Source: Locusta migratoria
Taxonomy: Eukaryota > Arthropoda > Insecta > Orthoptera > Acrididae
Assembly: GCA_026315105.1 (NCBI GenBank)
Contig: CM048744.1
Span: 314,161,270 to 314,225,269, forward strand
DNA: 64,000 bases
Direction: 5' to 3'
Position numbers and translations under genes: made by a program. The notes under the pieces are model-generated. The model saw only the letters and a program-made list of their open reading frames with translations, did no database searches and was not told the origin of the DNA. Below, in pieces: positions 11,225-19,875 of the stretch (positions are counted from its first letter, which is position 1; each line of letters opens with the position of its first letter).

Positions 11225-11778
11225 TTTTTTAAATCTTGGTAATATTTAATTCTTAAATATAGTTCTGAAATGTAAGTAAGCAATTCAGTTTGTGAACCCA
11301 GTATTAATATATTCCGATTATTTACAATAATTTCAATTATTAATGCGTTTAAAGAACAGTTGTTTTAAATAATAAATTTCAAGTGTCTCAGTTAATTTTC
11401 CGTAAGAACATAGTTTTGTTGAAAAACGGTAACCCAACGAGGATTTTCTAATAGTGACACAACTGGTAGAATTTCTACTACAGGTAATACTAGGATATAT
11501 TTAATTTTGAACAAAAAATTGATATTTCGTTTGTGAACGGACGAAGTGGTGCAGAGGGCGTACGTGGTCAATAGCTGTCATTCACAATTACCAGTAGTCC
11601 GTTTGACAGATGTCGTCCGGCGCTGTTTCTCATTCAAATCATCAACAAGTAGGACAGTTAGGCAAACAAACTATTCAACCGTCTTTCGGAAACAGCGATA
11701 TTTACGTAATTTTACAAAAACTAAGCCGCTATTTCATTTGCTAATTTTATCATGTTTTATGGGGCGATCTTAAGTAAT
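11225..11778. other. No gene recognised
   Basis: AT-rich spacer. The frame 11546-11773 has no recognisable domain. No repeat was identified. Confidence 0.4.
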
Positions 11779-11860
11779 TAGTACCAAATGTTGCCAATAT
11801 CGCTGTTTTATTGTCTGGATGACTAGTTTCGGTCATACGCAATGTGTCTGAAACAGATGA

Positions 11861-12053
11861 TTGCCGCGGCGAAGCGGCCGAGCGCATTAAGGCGCTATGC
11901 TGCGATACGCGAGGCCGTTCCCCGTCGGGGGTTCGAATCCTCCCTCGGGCATGGATGTTTGTGCTGTCTTTGGTGTAAGTTACTTCATAAGTAGTATGTA
12001 AATTTAGGGACTGATGACCCCGCAGTTGAGTCCCATAAGCTTTACAAACATTT
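11861..12053 (+). mobile_element. SINE-C (variant head)
   Basis: The head GCGGCCGAGCGCATTAAGGC has a distinct anticodon-region sequence (GCTATGCTGCGATACGC) and box B GGGTTCGAATCCTC. The body AGGGACTGATGACCCCGCAG and tail TTTACAAACATTTGAAAC are shared with SINE-A. The tail runs directly into the first tRNA-repeat unit, so no 3' duplication can be seen. Confidence 0.88.
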
Positions 12054-12080
12054 GAAACTTCCTGGCAGATTAAAATTGTG

Positions 12081-12154
12081 TGCCGGAACCGGGACTCGAA
12101 CCTGGGACCTTTGCCTTTCGCGGGCAAGCGCACTACCGACTGAGCTATCCCGAC
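12081..12154 (-). tRNA. Repeat-borne tRNA-like sequence 1
   Basis: 74 nt on the minus strand beginning GTCGGGATAGCTCAGTCGGT, with an anticodon stem TTGCC/GGCAA closing the loop CGCGAAA (anticodon position CGA) and box B GGTTCGAGTCCCG. There is no long variable arm, and position 33 is G instead of U. It would be a poor canonical tRNA even though A and B boxes are present. It is part of the ~300-bp repeat, so it is more likely a Pol III promoter module or tRNA relic than a working tRNA. Confidence 0.55.
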
Positions 12155-12382
12155 ACGACTCAGGATGCCACCTCACAACTTTACTTCCGCCAGTACCTCG
12201 CCTCCTACTTTCCAAACTTCACGGAAGCTCTCCTGCGAACATGGCAGGACTAGCACTCCTGGAAGAAAGGATATGGTGGAGACATGGCTTAGCCACAGCC
12301 TAAGGGATGTTTCCAGGATCAAACTTTCACTCTGAATCGGAGCGTTCGCTGATATGAAACTTCCTGGCAGATCAAAATTGTG

Positions 12383-12456
12383 TGCTGGAACCGGGACTCG
12401 AACCTGGGACCTTTGCCTTTCGCGGGCAAGCGCACTACCGACTGTGCTATCCCGAC
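12383..12456 (-). tRNA. Repeat-borne tRNA-like sequence 2
   Basis: Same 74-nt module as the first unit, minus strand, with GATAGCACAGTCGGTAGTGC in the D arm (a change from GCTCAG) and an intact GGTTCGAGTCCCGGTTCCAG T-arm and acceptor region. The loop sequence is again CGCGAAA. Confidence 0.55.
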
Positions 12457-12905
12457 ACGACTCCGATGCCGCCTCACAACTTTACTTCCGCCAGTAGCTC
12501 GCCTCCTACTTTCCAAACTTCACAGAAGCTCTCCTGCGAACCTCGTAAGACTAGCACTCCTGGAAGAAAGGATATGGTGAAGACATGGCTTAGCCAAAGC
12601 CTAAGGGATGTTTCCACCATGAAACTTTCACCCTGAAGCGGAGTGTGCGCTGATATGAAACTTCCTGGCAGATTAAAATTGTGTGTAAGGCAAAGGTCCC
12701 AGGATCGAGTCCCGATTCCGGTACACAATTTTAATGAGCGCCACTCCGCTGCAGATTGAAAGTTTCATCCTGAAAACTTCCCTTAGACTGTGGCTAAGCC
12801 ATGTCTCCACCATATCCTTTCGTCCAGGAGAGCTTCTGTGAAGTTTGGAAAGTAGGAGGCGAGGTACTGGCGGAAGTAAAGTTGTGAGGCGGCATCGTGA
12901 GTCGT

Positions 12906-12979
12906 GTCGGGATAGCACAGTCGGTAGTGCGCTTGCCCGCGAAAAGCAAAGGTCACAGGTTCGAGTCCCGGTTCCGGCA
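12906..12979 (+). tRNA. Repeat-borne tRNA-like sequence 3 (inverted)
   Basis: Plus-strand copy in the inverted half of the array. It reads GTCGGGATAGCACAGTCGGT, then CCCGCGAAAAGCAAAGG (the anticodon stem is weakened by a G-to-A change) and GGTTCGAGTCCCGGTTCCGG. A half copy lacking the 5' part (about 12688-12727) precedes it at the inversion junction. Confidence 0.55.
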
Positions 12980-13206
12980 CACAATTTTAATCTGGCAGGA
13001 AGTTTCATATCAGCGCACACTCCGCTTCAGAGTGAAGTTTCATTCTGGAAACATCCCTTAGGCTGTGGCTAAGCCATGTCTCCACCATATCCTTTCTTCC
13101 ACGAGTGCTAGTCTTGCATGGTTCGAAGGAGAGATTCTGTGAAGTTTGGAAAGTAGGAGGCGAGGTACTGGCGGAAGTAAAGTTGTGAGGCACCATCGTG
13201 AGTCGT

Positions 13207-13280
13207 GTCGGGATTGCTCAGTCGGTAGGGCGGTTGCCCGGGAAAGGCAAAGGTCCTATGTTCGAGTCTCGGTTCCGGCA
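13207..13280 (+). tRNA. Repeat-borne tRNA-like sequence 4 (inverted)
   Basis: Plus-strand copy with GTCGGGATTGCTCAGTCGGT, GGTTGCCCGGGAAAGGCAAA and ATGTTCGAGTCTCGG. The loop reads CGGGAAA rather than CGCGAAA. It is the most diverged of the four copies. Confidence 0.5.
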
Positions 13281-13761
13281 CATAATTTTAATCTGACAGG
13301 AAGTTTCATATCAGCGTGCCCTCTGCTCCAGAGTGAAAGTTTCATTTTGTTTTGAATAGATGATACGATGATGGCAACTGTTTATGACCGAAACTAGTCA
13401 TGCAATCAATAAAATAGCGAAATTGGCAAGATTTGGTACTATTGGATTTTTATGCAGATGCAATGTTAGTAGCACTTACCGTACAAGTCGCCGAGAACGC
13501 GGAGGTTTCTAAAAAAAATTGAGATACTACGCGACGAATGCTGCAGCACGGTGACTGGGCTGTGGCAGCACCTCCTATAGAAGAAAGCCTGCGCACGACG
13601 TCACAACATGGCGGCGGTGAGAGGCTTAGAGTCCTCAGAAAGATTGTAAACATTAGCAGTGCACACTGTTTATAGTGAATTCTTTCGTTCAGGAGTATAT
13701 TTATTACGTAAATTGGTGTTGTGTACGGTGTGATCGCTACGCTGGACGACTTGTGTGTGTG

Positions 13762-13762
13762 T

Positions 13763-13831
<69 letters not shown>
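13762..13831. repeat. (GA)n microsatellite
   Basis: About 70 bp of GA repeats, with one AC interruption near 13775, directly after TGTGTGTGTG. It is present only in the left THAP arm. Long Ser/Leu ORFs here (for example 13450-13836 -) are read through the repeat and are not genes. Confidence 0.95.
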
Positions 13832-13834
<3 letters not shown>

Positions 13835-13860
13835 AACGTGTGATCTGTTTTACTGACAAA

Positions 13861-13974
13861 ATGCCATTTCGCTGTTCTGTGCCGAAATGTAGAGGAAATT
13901 ACGACTGTGGCCCAAAAGTAGAGTCTTTAAACGTCCGGAGTAGAAGAAATGGTTATCAAGAATTCCCGGGATGA
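13861..13974 (+). pseudogene. THAP zinc-finger N-terminus, left copy, frameshifted
   Basis: Starts MPFRCSVPKCRGNYDCG, matching the opening of THAP domains, in which the first two Cys of the C2CH zinc site follow a short N-terminus (here CSVPKC, C-x4-C). After residue 20 the frame is shifted by about 2 nt relative to the right copy (LNVRSRRNG instead of VFKRPEK), and it ends after 37 residues. The second half of the zinc site (C-x2-H) is absent, as expected for a first exon or a truncated copy. THAP domains bind DNA and occur in transcription factors and P-element-like transposases; which applies here cannot be decided. Confidence 0.7.
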
Positions 13975-14075
13975 CTTAGCTCCTTATTCAAGTTAATGAG
14001 AAATTTTCGTTTTTGTTTAACCACATAAAAGAGTTTTAAGTCATGACTGTTTACCGTTAGATATTGCGATTCATT

Positions 14076-14189
14076 TTATTTACGTAACCACCCCATTAGC
14101 TTAGTCTTCTCCGGACGTTTAAAGACGGTAACTTTTCGACCACAGTCGTAATTTTCTCTACATTTCGGCACAGAACAGCGAAATGGCAT
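14076..14189 (-). pseudogene. THAP zinc-finger N-terminus, right copy
   Basis: 37 codons starting MPFRCSVPKCRENYDCGRKV and continuing TVFKRPEKTKLMGWLRK. These correspond to the first zinc-binding cysteines and the V-F-x-x-P segment of a THAP domain. The frame ends at TAA directly after the arm. No convincing splice donor is seen at the end (CGTAAATAA is weak). If this is the original first exon, the rest should lie at lower coordinates on the minus strand, but nothing recognisable is there. A CpG-rich tract lies upstream. Confidence 0.65.
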
Positions 14190-14389
14190 TTTGTCAGTAA
14201 AAAAGAGATCACACGTTGTTCTCACACAGACAAATCGTCCAACGTAGCGATCCAACCGTACACAACACCAATTTACGTAATAAATATACTCCTGATCGAA
14301 AGAATGCACTATAAACAGCGTGCACTGCTAATGTTTACAATCTTTCAGAGGACTCTAAGCCTCTCACCGCCGCCATGTTGTGACGCGTG

Positions 14390-14720
14390 CGCAGGCTTTC
14401 TTCTGTAGGAGGTGCTGGCTGTGGGCGCGGCAGCGGCGCCACCTCGAGTCGGCCATAAAGTGACGCCGACGTGGGCGGCTGGCGGCCGCGGCCGTGCTGT
14501 TCCGCTTATGAGGGGAGCGCCGTTTGTCGGCACCATTGGCGGTCCGCAGTGTTAAATGAAAGCGCCGCGCACTACGAGCGGGAACTGCCGCGAGGCCGCC
14601 TTGAGTGTGACGGATGCCGCGCAATAACTCGCCCATAAAAGGCAACCAGCACTGGCGCCAGTAGCAACGGCGAGAGAGAGAGTTAGGCTGGCAAGCGGCG
14701 GCTTTGCACCACTCGCTGAG
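14390..14720. promoter_or_regulatory. CpG-rich tract next to the THAP exon
   Basis: GC/CpG-dense sequence immediately 5' of the minus-strand THAP exon. A TATA-like CCATAAAAGG on the plus strand lies at about 14632-14641. It may be a promoter or CpG-island remnant. The 157-aa minus frame over it (14364-14837) has no domain and is probably chance. Confidence 0.35.
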
Positions 14721-14834
14721 CGTTACAGGTAAATCACGCCCACACTGGGCCATCAATGACGCAATAAAGCCCACACGCGAAGTACTCTCCGTCTTGGTGA
14801 ATACCGACGAGTATTTACTGAAATGTGACAGCTC

Positions 14835-15505
14835 CATGTTACGTGCCTCGGTGCTCTAAGGTGCCTTGCTGTTTACCGAGCGTTTGTTCGGCGTCGGAGG
14901 TTAGGGTCCTCCCTCAGGCATGGGTTTATTGGTGTGGTGTCGCACAAGTATAAAGTGCGCGCCACCTACTTACGCCGCGCACCGCCATGCACGCACGGCG
15001 CGGCGCTGTTACGACGTCAGCCACGAGCGCCCTCTGCTGCAACTCCGCTCGTGGCCACCACTGAACGACATCATCACTTGGGAATGACATAGGAACCAGT
15101 TAACACTTCGGAATCAGATAGGCGCCAGTTAAGACGTGACTATCGGATAGGCTCTAGGAATCATCAGTAGGCAGGCTCTATATAAACTATGTATCAGCAT
15201 TCTGCAGTCAAGAACTATGTAAAAGTTAAGTATTACCAAGACTCTATGAAATATATATCTCGTTCTAATTTACTCTAGTGTTTACAGTTTCTGCTGTCCC
15301 ACTGGCTGCTCACCTCCGTACTTGCAAAAGCCTGCATCCTTTATTCCTGAGTCGGTCTCTCTACTCGGCCACCGACACCCAGGTCTACCAGCGGAAACGA
15401 GACACAAAAGCGGCGACGAGGCTGGGGCACAAAAATGTGTGCATATGTGTGGGTGTGTGGGCGTGTGTCTCTGTTGTCCTTAGCATATGTTAGTTTAAGT
15501 AGTAG
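14835..15505 (+). mobile_element. SINE-B split by an LTR-like insertion
   Basis: The left half (14835-14933) has GCTCTAAGGTGCCTTGCTG and box B GGTTAGGGTCCTCCC. The right half (about 15437-15505) resumes with the GT-rich spacer and TGTCCTTAGCATATGTTAGT. About 500 bp separate the halves. The 3' body after GTTTAAGTAGTAG is missing. Confidence 0.7.
14935..15437 (+). mobile_element. Solo-LTR-like insertion in SINE-B
   Basis: About 500 bp separating two halves of a SINE. It begins near TGGTGTGGTGTCGCACA, is GC-rich at first (CCGCGCACCGCC), contains a TATA-like CTCTATATAAAC near 15177-15188, and ends near GAGACACAAAAGCGGC or GGGGCACA. A promoter-bearing, non-coding segment of this size suits a solo LTR. 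I could not define clean TG...CA ends or a target-site duplication, so the class is a guess. Confidence 0.4.
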
Positions 15506-15749
15506 GGGAGAGCAGTTCACTGTGAAACACGGTACAGAGTGAAACATTCCATCTCAATTGTTTTAGTACTTTTTTCTACTTGTTAGTATCCCAGTATGTT
15601 TATTATGATAAAATACGTCTTTGACTGTAATGGTGGACAGTTTGGCTGATTATTCTTGATTCTATACGTTTTCCCCGCCAGGTCCTAGGATTTTTATCTG
15701 TCACTTTTCACTTCTTTCACCTCTGGTAGTATTTATTGCCCATGTGAAA

Positions 15750-15925
15750 AATACCGAGCAGCGCCGTGGTTCGGAACCCACGTTAAACTGTAGCTCCTCC
15801 TATAACTGGCTGGGTAAGTCAGTTCGAAGGTCGGAGGAAGGCAACGGCATACCACCTCCAAACAGGACCATGCCTAGTAAAGCACTCTAGTGTTCAAACC
15901 AATCTTCGGATTGTTGACTGTTTTA
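15750..15925 (+). repeat. SINE-like dispersed repeat
   Basis: Segment with AGCGCCGTGGTTCGGAACCC, CTGGCTGGGTAAGTCAGTTC, GAAGGCAACGGCATACCACC and GGACCATGCCTAGTAAAGCA. The phrase GGCAACGGCATACCACCTCC recurs in insect short retroelements as I know them. No box A/B pair or duplication was confirmed. The 15505-15750 stretch before it contains nothing recognisable. Confidence 0.45.
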
Positions 15926-16136
15926 CCTTTTATACGTTAGTATTGGTTTTCGGTGGTCAGAAGTTACAGTTAACGTCTCTTTGTAAGTTTAATATTTTCG
16001 ATATAACATGCAGCTGAAAGAAATATTATGTTTTGTGATAAGATACACATCTGTATGTCGACCAGTTACAGATTTGGTAGATACGTAGGTTAAGAGTTGT
16101 GACTAACCATTTAGTTTATGGTAACTTTGGTACACA

Positions 16137-16604
16137 ATGAAACACTTGTATGTGGGACACAGTGAAACAGGACCATTGGCCTCAGATGGATGTATGACTA
16201 CTCCTAACAATTTACAGGGTACTATGGAAGATGTTGAGGTAGCCATTGCAGTAACAACAGCAAAACATATATCTCGCCAAGAGAGTTTCATGGTTTGCGC
16301 AAAGCACCTTCCAGATAAACAAGTGGGCGTTTCAAAGGTAGAAGCATAATATTAAGATGAACACCAGAGCAAACAGCTTTGGGAAAAAAGGACAGAGCTG
16401 GAAGAAAAGGAGAAATTCCAAAACCAAGTATATTTTGTAGCTAAGGTCTTTAAGTCAGTAGTTTGTGGTACTGAGTATGATGTCTCATACCATCGGAAAA
16501 ACAAAAAGAGACAGTTATTCCCAGTTGCAGAAGACACCTATGGCTACGAAGAGGCTCTCCAACCACCAGTATATTCGTTTTCCAATCAATTTTGGTGGAA
16601 TTAA
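16137..16604 (+). pseudogene. Unrecognised ORF with two in-frame stops
   Basis: One frame runs from ATG at 16137 to TAA at 16602, broken only by a TAA-TAT-TAA cluster at 16347-16355 (156 codons in all). The first part reads GPLASDGCMTTPNNLQG and VCAKHLPDKQVG. The second contains an acidic/lysine-rich stretch (ELEEKEKFQNQ), then VCGTEYDVSYHRKNKKRQLF and PVAEDTYGYEEALQPP. The C-terminal pattern (a basic strand, then an aromatic/acidic Pro-rich end) is reminiscent of pogo/Tigger-type transposase tails, but I do not recognise the family. The flanks carry copies of a CACWGTGAAACA-like motif. Confidence 0.4.
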
Positions 16605-16609
16605 TATTC

Positions 16610-17970
16610 ACTGAGCAAAATTTAGTATCTGTTAATGTTTGTACTTGTATTTAACAAACATATTTATGTTTTATAAGTCACTCAAACGTGATAAATACAA
16701 AAAATGGCAGCTGTTTCACTGTGCACTATACACTGTACACAGTGAAACATTTGCGGAGGTTGTGTAAAACTATTTCACTTACTAATTAGTAGCAAAATTA
16801 TTATTCTTTGTTCCAAAATATTGACAAAGTATTGTTCTTTCAAGTAAATAAATAAAATTTGTTTTGTGAGTAGTATTTCATTTTTAACCACAGCGGCTGA
16901 AATAGATACAAAATTCCATGGTCCCCGCAATGTGTAAGGAATGTTGTAAGTACAATTTTCAATACATAACAAAGTTGACATATGCGTGTTTGCCGTTAAA
17001 TTTGTGAGTTAGAAAAAAACATTTGGAGGATTATAACAAACAATTCGTATTATTCATCAATATGAATTAATAATGGTTGAGGTGAATTATTAGGTGGTCA
17101 AGGTATATACAAATTGTTTATTAACATAATTAGTTATACTCGGGCTTCATATGTTTCAAATTTAAAATATATAATTTGTAATGTTTATGTTATTTAAATT
17201 ATTCTTTCGACCTAATCAGTTTAAAATTGTATTTCGTAATATAAGCGAGTCAGGGAGAACTTTCCAAAATTGAAAAAAAAAAAAAAAACCTATTGTCACA
17301 AATGTAGTGGGACTGACTGCTGAAACTAAAATTACACCAAAATTACACAAAAAATTACATCTATTCAAAAACGCAGATAAAAATTCGCTTAGCATATACC
17401 TGAGTGAGAATCTTCAGTCATCCTAAACTGTGAGTGGCTTATATTCTAAGAAATAATATCGATAGAAATTGATTTATCCAAAATAAATTTTAAAAAAGAG
17501 GGGGCCAATTCCCCTGGTATACAACACAGATTTGATCATTCGAGTGGAAGCAAAAAGAAAAGCATGCTCTAATTAAACAGACACAAAATACCCAAGACTG
17601 GCAAATATTTTACAGACACTAAAAATTTAGACCGGACTTCAATGCGAGATGTATAAACGAGTAATAGTGTCCACAATGACACTCTATCTCGTAATATGAT
17701 ATAAAATCCAAAGAAATGCTTGTAGCAAAACAGTTCACTACTAGATAGCAATAGTGGTGCTACTGATGGCAGTGTTGCTAAATCAGAATTTTTTAACACA
17801 GCTTTCTGAAAATCCTTAAACGAAGAAGTCGAAACAAGTACTCCAGAATTCGAATCAAGATACATACGTAATTTAGAAGTAGATATCCCTGGAGTAGTAA
17901 AGCAGCTTAAATCAGTTAATAAAAACGAATGTTCCGATCCAGTGTGAAGTCATCGTCATGGACACTGAAA
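16610..17970. other. No gene recognised; poly-A run at 17272-17287
   Basis: AT-rich spacer. The frame 17569-17865 (-) has no domain. An A16 run lies at 17272-17287. No repeat family was identified. Confidence 0.4.
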
Positions 17971-17974
17971 GAAA

Positions 17975-18262
17975 TCCGTTAAACTCTGAATGAAACATTC
18001 ACTCTACCGCGGAGTGTGCGCTGATATGAAACTTCCTGGCAGATTGAAATTGTGTGCTGGAAGATTCGAAACTGGGACCTTTGCCTTCTGTGAAGTTTGG
18101 AAAGGAGGAGGCGAGGTACTACTGGCAGAAGTAAAATTGTGATGTGGGGATCGTAAAGCGTGCCGAGATAGAGTTGGTAGAGCGCATGCCTGCGAAGGCC
18201 ACAGGTCCCAGGTTCGAATATCGATTGCAGCACACAGGAATTTCCATCTCCCAGGAAAATTC
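17975..18262. repeat. Fragmentary inverted pair of the tRNA-bearing repeat
   Basis: The left part repeats the array junction (ATGAAACTTCCTGGCAGATT, GGACCTTTGCCTTC) in minus orientation. It jumps directly to plus-oriented TGTGAAGTTTGGAAAGGAGG, a tRNA-like module (18160-18232) and ATTTCCATCTCCCAGGAAA. The same repeat at 12.0-13.3 kb shows the same flip, so both loci are foldback copies, here heavily deleted. Confidence 0.75.
18160..18232 (+). tRNA. Decayed repeat-borne tRNA-like sequence
   Basis: GTGCCGAGATAGAGTTGGTA with CATGCCTGCGAAGGC and box B GGTTCGAATATCG. The D arm and acceptor are degraded relative to the copies at 12-13 kb. Almost certainly not functional. Confidence 0.35.
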
Positions 18263-18264
18263 GG

Positions 18265-18440
18265 TTAAACTTCTTTTGCAAGATAAAACAGATAAATATA
18301 CAGGCCGTAACTACGACTGAATATCTAGGAATTACAATTGCGATTAACATTAATTGGAAAGAATACACAAAAAATATCGTGAGGAAGGCGAACAGAAGTC
18401 TACGTTTCATTGGCAGAATAGTTCCACGACTCTTAAGATT
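18265..18440 (+). mobile_element. LINE C-terminal fragment
   Basis: Encodes YLGITIAININWKEYTKNIV then RKANRSLRFIGRIV, the conserved region after the RT palm in CR1/Jockey-like LINEs. The stretch breaks off after about 60 codons, and no 3' end is present. About 110 bp unassigned follow before the Tc1 terminus. Confidence 0.75.
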
Positions 18441-18781
18441 TTCTTTATCTGGAAATACTCTTATATTTCCACGAAAAATGACGTACCAATATGCACCTAT
18501 AAACTATGAGAAACTTATAAACTATGAGAAAGTTGAAAAAAAAATTGTCCAAATACACCGGTGGCCATTAAAACTTCTACACCAAGAAGATGACGTCCTG
18601 CAGACGCGAAATTTAAATGACAGGAAGAAGATGCTGTGATGTGTAAATGATTAGCTTTTCAGGGCATTCACACAAGGTTGGCACCGGTGGCGACACCTAC
18701 AACGTGCTGACATAAGTTTCCAACCGATTTCTCATACACAAACTGCAGTTGACCGGCGTAGCCTGGTGAAACGTTGTTGTG

Positions 18782-19810
18782 ATGGCTCGTGTTAGGAGTA
18801 GGAAAGCGCTCCATCACGTTTTCGACTTTGATAAGGGTCGGATTGTAGCCTATCGCGATTGCGGTTTATCGTATAGTGACATTGTTGCTCGCGTTGGTCG
18901 CGATCCAATAACTGTAAGCAGAATATAGAATCGGTGGGTACAGGAGGGCAATACGGAACGCCTTGCTGGATCCAACGGCCTCGTATCACCTGCAGTCGAG
19001 ATGACAGGCATCTTATCCGCTTGGCTGTAACGGATCGCGCAGCCACGTCTCTATCCCTGAGTCAACAGATGGGGTCGTTTGCAAGACAACAACCATGTGC
19101 ACGAACAGTTCGACGATGTTTGCAGCAACATGGATTATCAGCTCAGACACCATGGTTGCGGTTCCCACTGACGCTGCTTCAGAGACAGGAGCGCTTGCGA
19201 TGGTGTACGCAACGACGAACCTGGGTGCACGAATGGCAAAACGTCACTTTTTCGGATGAATTCAGGTTCTGTTTACAGCATCATGTTGGTCGCATCTGTG
19301 TTTGTCGACATTGCGGTGAACGCACATTGGAAGCGTGTATTCGTCATCGCCATACTGGCGTAACACCCGGAGTGATGGTATTGGCTGCCATTGGTTACAC
19401 GTCTCGGTCACCTCTTGTTCGCATCGAAGGCAGTTTGAATAGTGGCCATTAGATTTCAGGTGTGTTACGACCCGTGGCTTTACACTTTCATTCTGTCCCT
19501 GCGAAATCATACATTTAAGCAGGATAATGCAGGACCGCATGTTGCAGGTCCTGTACGTGCCTTTCTGGATACGGAAAATGTTCGCGTTCTGCTCTGGCCA
19601 GCACATTCTCCAGATCTCTCACCGATTGAAAACGTCTGGTCAATAGTGGCCGAGCAACTGGCTCGTCACAATACGCCATTCATTACTCTTGATGAACTGT
19701 GGTGAAGCTGCGTGGGCATCTGTACCTGCACACGCCATCCAAGCTCTGTTGGACGTAACGCCCAGGTGTATAAAGACCGTTATTACGGCCAGAGATGGTT
19801 GTTCTGGGTA
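18782..19810 (+). pseudogene. Tc1-family transposase pseudogene
   Basis: ATG at 18782 (MARVRSRKALHHVFDFDKGR) opens an N-terminal HTH region with SYSDIVARVGRDPITVSRI, ended by a stop at about 18925. The frame continues in another phase from 18934 to 19452 (RTVRRCLQQHGLSAQTPWLR, then the first catalytic Asp in NVTFSDEFRF). After a frameshift it gives QDNAGPHVA (second Asp, about 19520) and SPDLSPIENVW (catalytic Glu, about 19630). I count 34 residues between the second Asp and the Glu, so DD34E. A final shift gives RCIKTVITARDGCSGY near 19770-19805. At least three lesions make it inactive. Confidence 0.9.
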
Positions 19811-19875
19811 CTGACTTCTCAGGATCTATTCCCCAAAATGCGCGCAAATGTAATCAAATGTCAGTTCTAGTATAT

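Larger units (their letters stand above)
12053..13350. repeat. Head-to-head array of ~300-bp tRNA-bearing repeat units
   Basis: The unit contains AACTTCCTGGCAGATTAAAA, a tRNA-like sequence, TAGCTCGCCTCCTACTTTCC, CTCCTGGAAGAAAGGATATG and a CATGGCTTAGCC...CCTAAGGGATGTTTCC block. Two units (from about 12053 and 12358) run in one orientation. Near 12660-12690 the orientation flips, and about two and a half units run the other way to 13350. Unit spacing is about 300-306 bp (the tRNA ends at 12979 and 13280 are 301 bp apart). The whole is a large imperfect palindrome. A truncated, similarly inverted pair recurs at 17975-18262, so this is a dispersed family. Confidence 0.85.
11779..13441. mobile_element. 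PLE-type foldback enclosing SINE and tRNA-repeat array
   Basis: Outer ends are inverted copies of about 58 bp. The left arm (11779-11837) contains GCTGTTTTATTGTCTGGATG and ACTAGTTTCGGTCAT. The right arm (13383-13441) contains ATGACCGAAACTAGTCATGC and AATAAAATAGCGAAATTGGC. The GACCGAAACTAGT-plus-AATAAA signature resembles PLE flanks elsewhere here. The interior is not PLE coding sequence: it is one SINE followed by an inverted array of tRNA-bearing repeats. I infer a non-autonomous PLE foldback invaded or expanded by other repeats. Confidence 0.65.
13555..14420. repeat. Inverted repeat of a THAP-type first exon and its 5' flank
   Basis: The left arm (about 13560-13956) and right arm (about 14091-14420) are inverted copies. 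Both contain CACCTCCTAYAGAAGAAAGC, ACAACATGGCGGCGGTGAGA, AGATTGTAAACATTAGCAGT, GGAGTATATTTATTACGTAA, ATTGGTGTTGTGTACGGT and the THAP start ATGCCATTTCGCTGTTCTGT. The central spacer is about 130 bp. The left arm carries a long GA microsatellite where the right arm has only TGTGTGAGAAC. Loss of open frame in both copies indicates decay after the duplication. Confidence 0.85.

Noticed and set aside
12081..13280. Functional tRNA genes
   Set aside because: Position 33 is not U, stems carry mismatches, and each copy is embedded in the same dispersed repeat. Kept only as tRNA-like sequences.
12053..13350. Possible CRISPR-like array (regular units with spacers)
   Set aside because: Units are ~300 bp, change orientation and contain tRNA-like modules; no short repeats with unique spacers and no cas genes. 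The window is eukaryotic.
12052..13355. Many 60-130-aa ORFs through the tRNA repeat array
   Set aside because: The same peptide pieces recur in several frames because the repeat recurs; no protein family is recognised.
13450..13836. 128-aa minus ORF with Ser/Leu repeats
   Set aside because: Read through the GA microsatellite; antisense to the THAP 5' flank.
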